DNA of 64,000 nucleotides from Oceanospirillum sanctuarii (GCF_002150805.1 NZ_MTBA01000001.1:517854-581853); one strand, 5' to 3'; positions 34,296-44,488 are shown, counted from the stretch's first letter. Numbers and translations are program-made. The notes: generated from the sequence alone by a model not told the origin.

Positions 34296-36488
34296 ATGCG
34301 CTTTAACAACTACGATATCAGCCCCTACAAGCCGGAACCTCTCAGTCATCAGAGAAGCCAAAAGAAAGGCCAGAGAGGTCAAAAGCAAGGTCAGAGAGGC
34401 CAAAACAAAAGCCTGAAAACCCAGCTGAAGCGTATTGGTACTCTGGCAGGCTTCTGCGCGCTGGTTGCTGTATCGGGTCAGGCGAGCGGAGCAGCTTTTG
34501 ATGCCTGCCCGACCAATGGCTTTCTGATGCAGGGCTCACCGGCCAAGCTATACAGCGTGGATCTGGCAACAGGCTTTACCGAGACGCTTGCCAGTGATCT
34601 GGGCACATCCAGTACCCTGAATGCTGTGGCGTTCAATCTGCACGATAACTATCTCTATGGCTTCAGCAATCAGTACAAAAATCTGGTACGTATTCATAAC
34701 GATTACAGTATCGAAAACCTGAATCTGAGCGGTATGCCTGCCACAAGTTTCTATGTTGGTGATACCTCTGTGACAGAGAATATGTATTACTTTTACCGTC
34801 CGGGTGCCAGTTATGGGCTTTATAAGGTGAGTCTGGACGCTCAGTCGCCTGATTACGGCGTTATCAGCCGTATCATCGATGGCTCAAGCCTGAGTCTTGC
34901 GATCTATGATTTTGCCAGCCATCCGATCAATAACTACCTGTATGCGGTAGATAAGCAGGGCAATCTGCATCGGATCGAGGCGGAAACCGGTAGTTCAGTT
35001 AAGTTGGGCAACGTCGGCGTCACCGGTGTTTTCGGTGCCTCTTACTTTGATGAACAGGGCACCCTTTATATCAGCCGCAACGCTGACGGCTTTATCTTCC
35101 GTATCGATGTTTCGGTTAATAACCCTACCGCTGAGTTCTTTGCTAATGGCCCGCAGTCCTCTCAAAACGATGGTGCCCGTTGTGCTACCGCAACCCTGAT
35201 TAGCGAACAATCCACCATCGATTTCGGTGATGCGCCGGACAGCTACGGCACCACTTTAGAAAGCAACGGTGCCCGCCACATGATCAGTGAGGATCTCTAT
35301 CTGGGTGTTTCCGCTGGTGGCGATGATAACGGGGTCACTCAAATTACCGGTTTTGAGCAATCTCTGGATGCCGTGGTACAGGTGGAAGCGACCGGTGCCG
35401 GTTATCTCAATGTCTGGGCGGATTGGGATCAGAACGGTCAGTTTGATAACAGTGATCATGCGGTTATCGATCAGGCTTTAGTTGATGGTGCCAATATTGT
35501 GGCTGTGGATGTGCCTGCCGATGCGGAACTGGGACAAACCTGGGTTCGGGCGCGTTATTCCTCAACTCAGGGCATTGGTCCGACCGGTGGTGTTTCCGAT
35601 GGTGAGGTAGAGGACTTTCAGGTAGTCATAACCGAGCAGGGGACATCTATCATTGTTTATCCCGGCAGTAACGAATACACCACGCTGGCTTATGAAGATA
35701 AATGGCCGAAACTGGGTGATTACGACATGAATGATGTGGTGGTGGCTTATCGCACCTACCGCTATCTGAATGATGGTCTGGTGAACCGTTACGCTGTGGA
35801 AGGGCGAGTGCTGGCGGTAGGCGCAGGCTATAAAAACGGCTTTGCAATTCAGCTGGACGGTATCGCTACCGGGAATATCAATACCTCAGCCATGCGTTTT
35901 GAACTGAACGGCATTTCGCAAACCAGCTCGGCATTGGAAACAAATGCGGACAGTGATGATGCGGTGCTGGTGGTCAGCCAGAACCTCTGGGATCAGGTCG
36001 ATCCCATCAGTGGCTGTACCTTCTATCGCTCAGAAAAAGGCTGTGATGAAACCAATCAGCTGACGTTTTATATCTCAGCGCCTTTGGTGAATCCTGTTGA
36101 TCCGTCTCAGGCACCGATGAATGTACTCAATCCCTTTATTTTTGCCACACCGAATACCTATCACGGCCTGAATTATCAGCCGGGTCGTGGACTGGAGGTG
36201 CATCTGAAAAATAAAGCGGTGAGTGCCCGTTTTGATTCCAGCCTGCTGGCAACCCATGATGACAGCTCCAGCTATCCGCTAAGCAGCTTTGTCACTGCCA
36301 ACGGTATGCCCTGGGCGCTGGAGCTACCGGCACTTTGGGATCATCCGGTGGAGAAGGTGGATCTGGTATCGGCTTACCCTGAATTTGCAGACTTTGTGAC
36401 CTCTGGTGGCAGTCTGAAGAAGAGCTGGTATCTGAATCCGGCCAGTGAGCAAAAGATCATTCTTAACTTTAATCAGATGCAGGATTGA
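34296..36488 (+). CDS. Secreted propeller-GEVED-LruC domain protein, candidate matrix protein
   Basis: The 730-residue protein has an unusual basic N-terminal extension with KGQRGQ-type repeats (~20-37) before the hydrophobic part of the signal (~45-62, ending near AFDACP). A YVTN/DUF6923-like propeller region follows (~68-285). Then a GEVED domain (~305-445: DFGDAPDSYGT, VWADWDQNGQFD, GVSDGEVEDFQV) and a C-terminal LruC domain (~455-725: EDKWPKLGDYDMNDVVVAY) complete it. GEVED and LruC domains occur in large surface or secreted proteins of marine bacteria. Acidic DxDxD-like loops suggest calcium binding. GAGGAGG precedes the ATG. Its place next to EPS genes with a sigma-54 promoter suggests a biofilm matrix or cell-surface adhesin role; this is inference. 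Confidence 0.75.
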   Translation: MRFNNYDISPYKPEPLSHQRSQKKGQRGQKQGQRGQNKSLKTQLKRIGTLAGFCALVAVSGQASGAAFDACPTNGFLMQGSPAKLYSVDLATGFTETLASDLGTSSTLNAVAFNLHDNYLYGFSNQYKNLVRIHNDYSIENLNLSGMPATSFYVGDTSVTENMYYFYRPGASYGLYKVSLDAQSPDYGVISRIIDGSSLSLAIYDFASHPINNYLYAVDKQGNLHRIEAETGSSVKLGNVGVTGVFGASYFDEQGTLYISRNADGFIFRIDVSVNNPTAEFFANGPQSSQNDGARCATATLISEQSTIDFGDAPDSYGTTLESNGARHMISEDLYLGVSAGGDDNGVTQITGFEQSLDAVVQVEATGAGYLNVWADWDQNGQFDNSDHAVIDQALVDGANIVAVDVPADAELGQTWVRARYSSTQGIGPTGGVSDGEVEDFQVVITEQGTSIIVYPGSNEYTTLAYEDKWPKLGDYDMNDVVVAYRTYRYLNDGLVNRYAVEGRVLAVGAGYKNGFAIQLDGIATGNINTSAMRFELNGISQTSSALETNADSDDAVLVVSQNLWDQVDPISGCTFYRSEKGCDETNQLTFYISAPLVNPVDPSQAPMNVLNPFIFATPNTYHGLNYQPGRGLEVHLKNKAVSARFDSSLLATHDDSSSYPLSSFVTANGMPWALELPALWDHPVEKVDLVSAYPEFADFVTSGGSLKKSWYLNPASEQKIILNFNQMQD

Positions 36489-36517
36489 TCAAGGCTTGGC
36501 ATATCTGCCGCAAAATG

Positions 36518-36560
36518 CAAAAGCCCGATAAACAGATATAAGTGTTTACCGGGCTTTTGC
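36518..36560. terminator. Terminator between the LruC gene and the chemoreceptor gene
   Basis: A long stem, GCAAAAGCCCG(-)ATAAAC against GTTTACCGGGCTTTTGC, with a ten-base loop. It serves the plus-strand LruC gene and may also serve the converging chemoreceptor gene. Confidence 0.8.
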
Positions 36561-36622
36561 TTTGTCTTATCTAGGGTTAGAAGACAATTTAAACGCGCAT
36601 AGCTCTATCAGAAAAAACGTTA

Positions 36623-37885
36623 TTAGATCGCCCGGGCAACCTGTTCCATCTGCTGACCGGCATCGGCCATAGAGGCGCTTTGTTGGCTGATCTGTACCGT
36701 TTCGGTTTGCAGAACAGCAACCGCTTCTGCCAGATGGTGAATATTGTGGTTCACTTCTTCCATGGTGGATTGCTGGGTTTCTGTGGCATGGGCGATCTGA
36801 GTGTTCATCCGTTCCAGCTGGTTAACAGCGGTCAGAATATCCGTCAGAGCAACTTCTGCCAGTCGGGATCGGTCTACCGCTTCAGCGGCTTCCCGCGCAC
36901 CTTCATCCATTGCTGAAATCCCTTTTTCGATCAGGACTCTCAGCTCCTGAATCACACTCTGGGTTTTCTCTGTTGAGTTTCGGGTCTGCTCGGACAGAGT
37001 TCGTACCTCATCAGCCACTACGGCAAAGCCTCGACCATGCTCACCAGCACGGGCGGCTTCAATAGCGGCGTTCAGGGCAAGCAGGTTAGTTTGCTCAGCG
37101 ATGTCGGTAATGCTGTTGAGTACATCGCCAATCTGTTCGCTGGATTTATGCAGCTGTTGCAGATCAATTGCCGCGTTGCTGATGCGCTCGGACAGCGCGG
37201 TAATCTGCTTCTGGTTTTCGACCAGTGCGGTATGACCTTTTTCTGCCTGCTGTTTTACCAGCACACTTTCATCAGACGCTTTCTGTGCGTTGTGGGCCAC
37301 TTCTTCAAAACTGCCAGTCAGCTGGCTAGCGGCAAGGGAAACCTGCTCCATCTCCCGGGATTGGCTGGTGGCCTGCTCATTCAGGGTAAGGCCAGTGTTT
37401 TCGAGCTGTTTGGAAGAGGAGGTGAGATCGGTAGCGACAAGAATAATGGAATCGACAGACTGACCGAGCTTCTCCATAAAACGGTTAAAGCTCAGGGTAA
37501 CTGCCTGAACCTCTTTGGGACCAAAGGGCTTGAGACGAGCATTTACACCGCTTTCATCACTGGTCACTACCTCAAGGGCGGAGTGAAGACTTTCCAGCGG
37601 TTTCAGAATGGAGCTGGTCAGTAGCATTACCAGGCCTGTCATGACACCGGCGGAAATCATCATCACGAATGTGAGCCAAATGGTAAAACTGTTCAGCTCG
37701 TTTTTCAGACGTTCCTGAGCACCTTCACTACCATCTGCCAGTCCGGTAAGGACATTCATCTCGGAGTGAATCCAGAAGGTAATACCGGTTAGCACCATCA
37801 GTAAGGGTAGGGTAAGGCGTAACAGTACCTGCAGTCGTAGCGGTTTGCCTTCAGCCTGTGTACCGGATTGAATCGCGGCGTTCAT
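36623..37885 (-). CDS. Methyl-accepting chemotaxis protein with almost no periplasmic domain
   Basis: The 420-residue protein has two membrane helices (~25-43 and ~67-89) separated by only about 23 residues, then HAMP (~90-142) and an MA signalling domain. The hairpin tip is recognised as [21 protein letters not shown] (shown as far as [11 protein letters not shown]) and [18 protein letters not shown]. Because no external ligand domain is present, it probably senses something in the membrane or cytoplasm, or works through a partner. It has no chemotaxis genes next to it. It lies convergent with the LruC gene, separated by a terminator. Confidence 0.87.
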   Translation of the reverse strand: MNAAIQSGTQAEGKPLRLQVLLRLTLPLLMVLTGITFWIHSEMNVLTGLADGSEGAQERLKNELNSFTIWLTFVMMISAGVMTGLVMLLTSSILKPLESLHSALEVVTSDESGVNARLKPFGPKEVQAVTLSFNRFMEKLGQSVDSIILVATDLTSSSKQLENTGLTLNEQATSQSREMEQVSLAASQLTGSFEEVAHNAQKASDESVLVKQQAEKGHTALVENQKQITALSERISNAAIDLQQLHKSSEQIGDVLNSITDIAEQTNLLALNAAIEAARAGEHGRGFAVVADEVRTLSEQTRNSTEKTQSVIQELRVLIEKGISAMDEGAREAAEAVDRSRLAEVALTDILTAVNQLERMNTQIAHATETQQSTMEEVNHNIHHLAEAVAVLQTETVQISQQSASMADAGQQMEQVARAI

Positions 37886-38087
37886 GTAACAAGCTCCTTT
37901 TAAGAGGGTCTTTTTTAATTGTTAGAACTACCGGTGGGGTCCATTAGGGCGGTAGTAGTGCGGCACAGAGAGCTAACTCCGGCCGTAAAGGTCTAGAGAT
38001 TACCCTGTTAACGAAATAAGTACACTGCTTTCAGTGGGTTAATTGATCTGATACTTAGTGCAGGTTAGGTATCAGTGCAAAACCCGT

Positions 38088-38999
38088 TCAGGGCTTTTCC
38101 AGCCGATAGATAGCTTCAACAACACGAACTTTATTATCGGCCAGGTTTGCCATCAGATTCTTACCCATATCGACAAAGCGCTTGCCAAAGATGAGTTGCG
38201 GGTTAAGCGGTGATTTCTGCTGGGTATGTCCTTTATCGGCACTGCCACTTTCCCGTTGACTATGTTTGGTTCGCCACGCCAGCGCGTGTTCGGTGACATC
38301 TTCTACCCGAACCGCAACAAATCCGGCATCGGCTAATAGCTGATCCAGCGTTTCAAACTGTGGCAGATGACTGTGCACCTGCTCTGATGCCCATGGCACA
38401 GGAAGTTTAAGGGCTTCTTTGTTGTCACCAGCGAAGACTTCGTGGAGTAACAGTAAGCCGCCATCTTTCAGGCTGTCAGCCAGAGTCTTTAGGGCGAGTT
38501 GTTTGTCGGGGATATTCATCAGGGTGTGCTGGCTAATGACAAAATCCTGACTTTTGGCTGGCACCTGAGGTACACAGGCATCGGCACAGATACTGGTAAT
38601 GCGCTGATAGCCAAGCTGCTGGTTGATCGCATCGCAGGCGAAAGTGAAAGCCTGAGTAATATCGATAGCGGTAATTTCCGCATCAAACTGGTCGGCGATC
38701 AGGCGTGCTGTGCCGCCAAGGCCGGAACCGATTTCGATACCGCAGCTTTGGGACTGAATACCAGCATCGTTGAGCAGTTTAATCGTTGCCTGACGACCAC
38801 CGATATGTAGCTGATCGATGGGGGCGAGCAAATCGGTATTCAGATCTGTCAGCTGGATATCCGCATTTTGCAAAGCACTGACGATGCTTTGCCAGAGCTG
38901 CTGATGGGGAGCTACGGCTTCTGTTGCCTGTGAAGATGACTCAGCCGACTGCTTGGTGGTTTGATTGGTCTGATAATAGTGCTCAGCAACGCTACTCAT
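38088..38999 (-). CDS. Class I SAM-dependent methyltransferase
   Basis: The 303-residue protein has motif I CGIEIGSGLGGTARLIA (~80), an acidic end of strand 2 in ITAIDIT, DFVISQHTLMNIP (motif II, ~150) and GGLLLLHEVF (motif III). A polar Gln/Thr/Ser-rich N-terminus (~1-30) precedes the fold. The general pattern resembles ubiquinone/sarcosine-type small-molecule methyltransferases, but the substrate is unknown. It sits 202 bases after the chemoreceptor start and shares no obvious promoter with it. Confidence 0.75.
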   Translation of the reverse strand: MSSVAEHYYQTNQTTKQSAESSSQATEAVAPHQQLWQSIVSALQNADIQLTDLNTDLLAPIDQLHIGGRQATIKLLNDAGIQSQSCGIEIGSGLGGTARLIADQFDAEITAIDITQAFTFACDAINQQLGYQRITSICADACVPQVPAKSQDFVISQHTLMNIPDKQLALKTLADSLKDGGLLLLHEVFAGDNKEALKLPVPWASEQVHSHLPQFETLDQLLADAGFVAVRVEDVTEHALAWRTKHSQRESGSADKGHTQQKSPLNPQLIFGKRFVDMGKNLMANLADNKVRVVEAIYRLEKP

Positions 39000-39042
39000 T
39001 TGGGATATCTTCCTGATCTGTAGGGCTTTTTTAAGACGAAAA

Positions 39043-39078
39043 AAAGCGGCTCTTTTTTTGTATCAAAAGAGCCGCTTT
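39043..39078 (-). terminator. Terminator of the acyl-CoA ligase gene
   Basis: On the minus strand AAAGCGGCTCTTTT and AAAAGAGCCGCTTT form a 14-bp stem with an eight-base loop, followed by T residues. Confidence 0.85.
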
Positions 39079-39151
39079 GAGTCACTTGCAGATCAGCCTT
39101 TAATGAGAGTTCAGGCTGACCGGTGCGTCAGTGGAAAACCTGTCTGATGGC

Positions 39152-40837
39152 TTAGCCTTCCAGCCCCAGTTCTTCGGTGCTGATCTCACGCATTTTGAAC
39201 TTCTGGATCTTACCGGTCACCGTCATCGGGAAGTCACGGGTGATCTTGAAGTAACGCGGAACTTTGAAGTGAGCGATCTTGCCTTTGCAGAACTCGCGGA
39301 TCTCTTCTTCGGTCATATCCTTGCCTTCGTGCAGGGAAACCCAAGCCATCACTTCTTCACCGTATTTCTGATCCGGTACACCGATCACCTGAACGTCGCT
39401 GACATCAGGGTGGGTGTAAAGGAACTCTTCAATTTCACGTGGGTAGATGTTCTCACCGCCACGAATGATCATATCTTTGATACGACCTGTGATCGCGACA
39501 TAACCCTCTTCATCCATCTCTGCCAGATCACCGGTGTGCATCCAGCCGTTTTCGATAGATTTAGCTGTGGCTTCTTCGTTGTTCCAGTAACCCAGCATCA
39601 CGCTGTAACCACGGGTGCAAAGCTCGCCTTTTTCACCACGTTCAACCACGTTGCCGGTTTCAGGATCGACCAGTTTTACCTCAAGGTGAGGGTGGATAGT
39701 ACCCACAGTCGATACACGCTTCTCAATGGGCGCATCCATCTTGGTTTGGAAACTTACCGGGCTGGTTTCAGTCATGCCGTAGCAGATGGTCACATCTTTC
39801 ATGTGCATCTTGGCGATCACTTTCTTCATTACTTCGATAGGGCAGATCGAACCTGCCATGATACCGGTACGAAGAGTGCTCAGATCGAAGGAATCAAACT
39901 CAGGGTGTTCCAGCTCGGCGATAAACATGGTCGGAACGCCATACAGTGCTGTCGCTTTCTCTTCTGCCACTGCCTGCAGCGTGGTTACCGGATCAAAGCC
40001 ATCCGCCGGATAGATCATGGTCGCACCATGAGTCACACAACCCAGGTTACCCATTACCATGCCGAAGCAGTGGTAAAGTGGAACAGGAATTACCAAGCGG
40101 TCTTTATGGGTAAAGTCCATGCCACGGGCAACGAAGTAACCGTTGTTCAGGATATTGTGGTGGCTCAGGGTTGCGCCTTTCGGTGCGCCTGTGGTGCCGG
40201 AGGTGTACTGAATATTGATCGGGTCATCAAACTGAAGCGTAGCCTGCAGTTCGCGCAGTTCAGCATCTGTGGTTTTGTCGTGCATCGACATCAAATCAGA
40301 CCAGGTCCACATGCCTTCGGTAGCCAGATCTTCATCCAGACAAACCACACGTTTAAGCTGAGGAAGTTTTTCGGATTTGAACTGAGAGGCAACGCTGTCG
40401 CGCAGTTCCGGAGCCAGCTCACAGATCATGTCGACATAATGGGAAACTTTGAATTGACCCTGCAGAATCAGGGTGCTGGTGCCGGATTGCTTGAGGGCAT
40501 ATTCCAGCTCGTGGGTGCGGTAGCTTGGGTTGATGTTAACCAGAATCGCACCGATCTTAGCGGTAGCAAACTGGGTGATACACCATTCAGCACAGTTCGG
40601 AGCCCAGATACCAACACGTTCGCCTTTCTGTACACCAAGGTGCAACAGGGCTTTAGCGCAACGATCAACCTCGGTCTGCAGCTCTTTATAGGTATAGCGC
40701 AAACCCTGATGACGGGAGATCAGAGCATCGTTAGTTGGATACTTGGCGACTGTCTCGTCAAACAGATCACCAATGGTTTTACCGATCAGAGGCATGTCAC
40801 TGGTGCCGCTGACGTAGCTCATTGCTTTTGTAGTCAT
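39152..40837 (-). CDS. AMP-forming acyl-CoA synthetase (medium/branched or fatty acyl)
   Basis: The 561-residue ANL enzyme has the P-loop [16 protein letters not shown] (~213), [10 protein letters not shown] (~340), the adenylate-binding [16 protein letters not shown] (~440), [20 protein letters not shown] (~460) and the catalytic Lys block [15 protein letters not shown] (~540). It activates a carboxylate with ATP and CoA. The closest class by eye is the FadD-like group often placed in leucine/isovalerate (liu) clusters. It lies downstream of liuR on the same strand with a 238-base gap that has no visible second LiuR site. AGGTGG precedes the ATG. Confidence 0.85.
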   Translation of the reverse strand: MTTKAMSYVSGTSDMPLIGKTIGDLFDETVAKYPTNDALISRHQGLRYTYKELQTEVDRCAKALLHLGVQKGERVGIWAPNCAEWCITQFATAKIGAILVNINPSYRTHELEYALKQSGTSTLILQGQFKVSHYVDMICELAPELRDSVASQFKSEKLPQLKRVVCLDEDLATEGMWTWSDLMSMHDKTTDAELRELQATLQFDDPINIQYTSGTTGAPKGATLSHHNILNNGYFVARGMDFTHKDRLVIPVPLYHCFGMVMGNLGCVTHGATMIYPADGFDPVTTLQAVAEEKATALYGVPTMFIAELEHPEFDSFDLSTLRTGIMAGSICPIEVMKKVIAKMHMKDVTICYGMTETSPVSFQTKMDAPIEKRVSTVGTIHPHLEVKLVDPETGNVVERGEKGELCTRGYSVMLGYWNNEEATAKSIENGWMHTGDLAEMDEEGYVAITGRIKDMIIRGGENIYPREIEEFLYTHPDVSDVQVIGVPDQKYGEEVMAWVSLHEGKDMTEEEIREFCKGKIAHFKVPRYFKITRDFPMTVTGKIQKFKMREISTEELGLEG

Positions 40838-41075
40838 AACCCACCTTCTAGGTTGATTTTATTGTTGTTTTAACTGGAGCATACCTGCTCCTAAGTCCTC
40901 GCTGCCGTCGGCGCTGTTATTGTTATTACCGGCGGCGGCTGAATTCGTTAAGGCTTTTGACTGACGGATCTAAATTGTATTGGCCCGTGGGTTGTAGACG
41001 GGCAGACCTGCTAATGATGGTGCAGGTTGATAAACGAAAGATTACCTCGAACAGAGCTTTGATTGATTACGTCGA

Positions 41076-41501
41076 TCAGGCTGATTTGCTTTTCTTCTTA
41101 TTGAGCACTTCATCCAGCGCCTTCTGGCAACGATCCTGAACCAGATTCAGTTCAGTCTGAACCCGTTGGATATCCTGCAGCTGCTGATCCAGTTCGGCTC
41201 TTTTCTCACTGAGAATACCCAGAATGAGGTTCAGCTGCTTCTCGTCACCTTCCAGAGTCGTGTCATAGAGATCAAACAGCTCTTTTGTTTCAGCAAGACT
41301 AAAGCCGAGGCGTTTACCGCGCAGGGTCAGCATCAGGCGAACCCGGTCTTTTTCGCTGTAAATACGCGTCTGACCGTTGCGGGTAGGCGAGATCAAACCC
41401 TGCTGTTCGTAGAAACGAATGGTACGGGTTGTGATATCGAACTCTTTAGACAGCTCGCTAATGCCGTATGTTTTTTTAGTGATTTTATTTTGTAGGGTCA
41501 T
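41076..41501 (-). CDS. liuR: LiuR-like MerR-family regulator
   Basis: The 141-residue regulator has the MerR helix-turn-helix (YGISELSKEFDITTRTIRFY, ~13-32, with YEQQGLISPTRNG after) and a C-terminal dimer coiled coil (~80-130) ending in a Lys-rich tail. The family controls branched-chain amino acid and acyl-CoA breakdown. The palindromes at 41557, 44571 and 51406 match the known LiuR pattern TTGACGT-WW-ACGTCAA, and the first lies 56 bases before its own start, so it is probably autoregulated. Its ligand is probably a CoA ester of the pathway. Confidence 0.85.
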   Translation of the reverse strand: MTLQNKITKKTYGISELSKEFDITTRTIRFYEQQGLISPTRNGQTRIYSEKDRVRLMLTLRGKRLGFSLAETKELFDLYDTTLEGDEKQLNLILGILSEKRAELDQQLQDIQRVQTELNLVQDRCQKALDEVLNKKKSKSA

Positions 41502-41556
41502 CTTTATGAGGCCGCCAGTGTGTCTGCCTGTCTGTTCAGGCTAACTCTATCCAAAG

Positions 41557-41572
41557 TTTACGTTTACGTAAA
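41557..41572. promoter_or_regulatory. LiuR operator upstream of liuR
   Basis: TTTACGTTTACGTAAA is a palindrome matching the LiuR consensus except at the third base of each arm. It lies 56 bases upstream of the liuR ATG. Confidence 0.7.
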
Positions 41573-41773
41573 GGTGAAAAGCAAGCAGTTGCCGGTGAAA
41601 TGAGAGAGGCGAGTTTTAGAACCTCGTGCCAGCGGAAATGCTTATACAAAAAATGCTTATATTAACTGCTTGAAATAAAAGCGAATTTTAGCAAAAAAAG
41701 TGGATGGAATCATCCGTAGCTCCCGTCGTGGCTGGGCGGAGCAGGAGGTCGGTTTGACTGAGGAAATAATTGA

Positions 41774-42655
41774 TCAATGGCGCTGTTTTCGGCGGTATTG
41801 GGTCGGGGCGATGCCCATCACTTTTTTAAACAGGCGGGAAAAATAGTAGCTGTCTTCGTAGCCGAGGCTGTAGCTGATCTCCGAGATGCTCTGCTGAGTG
41901 ATATCCAGCAGATAGCAGGCGCGCTCTATCTTCAGGTGAAGAAAGTGCTGGATCGGCGTCAGGCCCGTCAGCTCCTTATATTTGTTCACAAAATGGAACT
42001 TGGAGAGGTTCACTTCTTTAGCCAGTGTGTCCAGATCAAGACGGGTATGCAGGTTCTCCTGCATTAGGGCATGTACAGTATCAAGGCTTAACTGACTGCT
42101 GCGGGCGCTGGCTGTGGTTGGTTTCAGAAGCGCAATATATGACAGGATCTGACGAATCAGGTTGGCCGCATAAATAGAAGTGTTGATGTTGTAGCCGCCG
42201 GTACGGCAATCGATCAGACGGTCAAAGTCCTGAATCAGCTTTGGGTGTGTCCCGAACTGCTGAAGATAATTCCCCTGAAAAAAACCTGCGTGTTCTGCAG
42301 CAAGAGCACAATCCTCTCCTTTTAAGTGAAGCCAGTAGATGCTCCAGGGATCATCATCCCGGGTTTTGTACTGGTGATCGGTTCCGGGGGGTAAGAGAAG
42401 GATGTCTCCGGCATTTACCTCATGGTGCTGATCTTTCAGCCATAGATCGGCGCTGCCTTTGATGCAGTAGATCACCAGGAAATCATCATGATCCTGTCGC
42501 TGCATCTGATGGCCAAGGGCTTCTTTATAGTTACCGAAGGAGATGGGGTAGAGGCCACAGCTCAAGGGGTGTTGGCGCAACTTGTCACGAAGAAACTGAG
42601 GGACTAGGTAGCGTATGCTACCGGACGGGAGCGGCCAATCTGAGGTTTGCGACAT
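41774..42655 (-). CDS. mmsR: MmsR-like AraC-family regulator
   Basis: The 293-residue protein has an AraC-type cupin sensor (~35-150: DFLVIYCIKGSADLWLKD, AGDILLLPPGTDHQYK) and a C-terminal double helix-turn-helix (~190-290: LDLDTLAKEVNLSKFHFVNKYKELTG, seen as AKEVNLSKFHFVNKYKELTG, and ISEISYSLGYEDSYYFSRLFK). It is divergent from mmsA, the arrangement of the mmsR-mmsAB system of Pseudomonas, where MmsR activates valine catabolism in response to a pathway intermediate. A gene start at 42655 is adopted. Confidence 0.82.
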   Translation of the reverse strand: MSQTSDWPLPSGSIRYLVPQFLRDKLRQHPLSCGLYPISFGNYKEALGHQMQRQDHDDFLVIYCIKGSADLWLKDQHHEVNAGDILLLPPGTDHQYKTRDDDPWSIYWLHLKGEDCALAAEHAGFFQGNYLQQFGTHPKLIQDFDRLIDCRTGGYNINTSIYAANLIRQILSYIALLKPTTASARSSQLSLDTVHALMQENLHTRLDLDTLAKEVNLSKFHFVNKYKELTGLTPIQHFLHLKIERACYLLDITQQSISEISYSLGYEDSYYFSRLFKKVMGIAPTQYRRKQRH

Positions 42656-42877
42656 TAGTCTGACTCTGTGCTGTGAAATACGACAAACAGCAATATAGTC
42701 CAGTAAGTGGGCAATTTAGTCAATCCTTGCCTCTTAGACCCTGTGCTAGTTTACATATATCCAAGCAACCGCTAGGTTTGTCTTAAGCCTATTTAAGATG
42801 CTAACAACTGATGGCTAAGCCTGTCAGCGAACTAACAACAATAAAACCGGTTAACCGGACGAAATAAGGTGATTGAT

Positions 42878-44371
42878 ATGACTAAAAGAGTCCCGCTATT
42901 TATCGATGGTGAGTTTGTTCAGAGTAAGTCTGACAACTTCATGCCAGTAACGAACCCTGCAACTCAGGAAGTGCTGTGCGAAGTACCTTTTGCGACTCAA
43001 AGCGAAATGGAAGCTGCATACGAAAGCGCGAAAGCGGCTTTCGAGACCTGGAAAGAAACACCTATTTCTGACCGTGCCCGTGTAATGATGCGCTATCAGG
43101 CGCTGCTGAAAGAGCATCATGATGAGATCGCTGAGATTCTGAGCTCTGAAACCGGTAAAACCTTCGAAGATGCAAAAGGTGATCTGTGGCGTGGTATCGA
43201 AGTTGTTGAACACGCCGCCAACATCCCAAGCCTGATGATGGGTGAAACGGTAGAAAACGTAGCTCGTGAAATCGACACTTACAGCTACATTCAGCCTCTG
43301 GGTGTTTGTGCCGGTATCACGCCGTTTAACTTCCCGGCAATGATCCCGCTGTGGATGTACCCAATGGCGATCGCTTCCGGTAACACCTTCATTCTGAAGC
43401 CGTCTGAGCAGGATCCACTGACTCCGATGCGTCTGGCTGAGCTGTTTGTAGAAGCCGGTGCACCTAAAGGTGTTCTGCAGGTGATTCACGGTGGTAAAGA
43501 GCAGGTAGATTTCCTGCTGCATCACCCTGATATTCGTGCGATCTCTTTCGTAGGTTCTGTTCCTGTTGGTCAGTACATCTACAAAACCGGTACCGACAAC
43601 ATGAAGCGTGTTCAGAGCTTCGCCGGTGCTAAAAACCACATGGTTGTAATGCCGGATGCCGCTAAACAACGTGTGATCAACAACATTGCCGGTGCTTCTG
43701 TTGGTGCTGCAGGTCAGCGCTGCATGGCTATCTCGGTAACCATTCTGGTGGGTGAGGCCCGCGAGTGGAAACACGAAATCAAAGAAGCACTGATGCAGGC
43801 GCGTCCGGGTGCGTGGAACGATCCGGGTGCAAGCTATGGTCCGGTTATCAGCCCTCAGGCGAAAGAGCGTATCTGCGGTCTGATCCAGAAAGGTGTTGAT
43901 GAAGGTGCAGAGCTGCTGCTGGACGGTCGTGACTGTGTGGTAGAAGGTTATCCGGATGGTAACTGGGTTGGCCCAACTCTGTTTGCTGGCGTTAAACCTG
44001 AAATGACCATCTATCAGGAAGAGATCTTTGGCCCTGTGCTGTGTCTGGTAGAGGTTGATACCCTGGATGAGGCGATCGCTCTGATCAATAACTCTCCATA
44101 CGGTAACGGTACTTCTATGTTTACTGCTTCCGGTGCAGCTGCACGTAAGTTCCAGCACGAAATCGAAGTGGGTCAGGTAGGTATTAACATTCCGATTCCT
44201 GTGCCGCTGCCTTTCTTCTCTTTCACTGGCTGGAAAGGTTCTTTCTACGGTGATCAGCACGCTTACGGTAAGCAGGCGGTTCGTTTCTACACTGAAACCA
44301 AAACCATCACTGCACGCTGGTTCAACGAAGATATCGAATCCGGCCCTAACTTCTCGATCAACCTGAAGTAA
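42878..44371 (+). CDS. mmsA: Methylmalonate-semialdehyde dehydrogenase (CoA-acylating)
   Basis: The 497-residue ALDH-fold enzyme has [20 protein letters not shown] (~140), [14 protein letters not shown] (~170), [12 protein letters not shown] (~225) and the catalytic Cys in [11 protein letters not shown] (~285). CoA-acylating MmsA converts methylmalonate semialdehyde to propionyl-CoA with NAD and CoA, and acts late in valine breakdown. The ATG at 42878 has AAGG eight bases upstream; a GTG nine bases earlier overlaps that site. It is divergent from mmsR and ends at a terminator, so it is a separate unit from the dehydrogenase operon. Confidence 0.9.
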   Translation: MTKRVPLFIDGEFVQSKSDNFMPVTNPATQEVLCEVPFATQSEMEAAYESAKAAFETWKETPISDRARVMMRYQALLKEHHDEIAEILSSETGKTFEDAKGDLWRGIEVVEHAANIPSLMMGETVENVAREIDTYSYIQPLGVCAGITPFNFPAMIPLWMYPMAIASGNTFILKPSEQDPLTPMRLAELFVEAGAPKGVLQVIHGGKEQVDFLLHHPDIRAISFVGSVPVGQYIYKTGTDNMKRVQSFAGAKNHMVVMPDAAKQRVINNIAGASVGAAGQRCMAISVTILVGEAREWKHEIKEALMQARPGAWNDPGASYGPVISPQAKERICGLIQKGVDEGAELLLDGRDCVVEGYPDGNWVGPTLFAGVKPEMTIYQEEIFGPVLCLVEVDTLDEAIALINNSPYGNGTSMFTASGAAARKFQHEIEVGQVGINIPIPVPLPFFSFTGWKGSFYGDQHAYGKQAVRFYTETKTITARWFNEDIESGPNFSINLK

Positions 44372-44454
44372 TTCGGGTTGGGAGCCGGGCACAAGTGTCC
44401 GGCTTCTGTGAGAAGCAGCAGAATCTGAAATGATGTGGCCTCAGGTTCTGCTTC

Positions 44455-44488
44455 AAAAACGGAGGAAGCTGCCCCTTCCTCTGTTTTT
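44455..44488 (+). terminator. Terminator of mmsA
   Basis: AAAAACGGAGGAAG pairs with CTTCCTCTGTTTTT (one G-U pair) around a CTGCCC loop and ends in a T-run. Confidence 0.8.

Noticed and set aside
38131-38160. TTATCGGC box as part of a flagellar sigma-28 promoter for the chemoreceptor
   Set aside because: It lies inside the methyltransferase gene and no TTTA element is found at the right distance.
39131-40873. Long plus-strand frame opposite the acyl-CoA ligase
   Set aside because: The minus-strand frame has all ANL motifs; the plus frame has none and no ribosome site.
42896-44392. Long minus-strand frame opposite mmsA
   Set aside because: It is a shadow of an unmistakable dehydrogenase gene and shows no recognisable fold.
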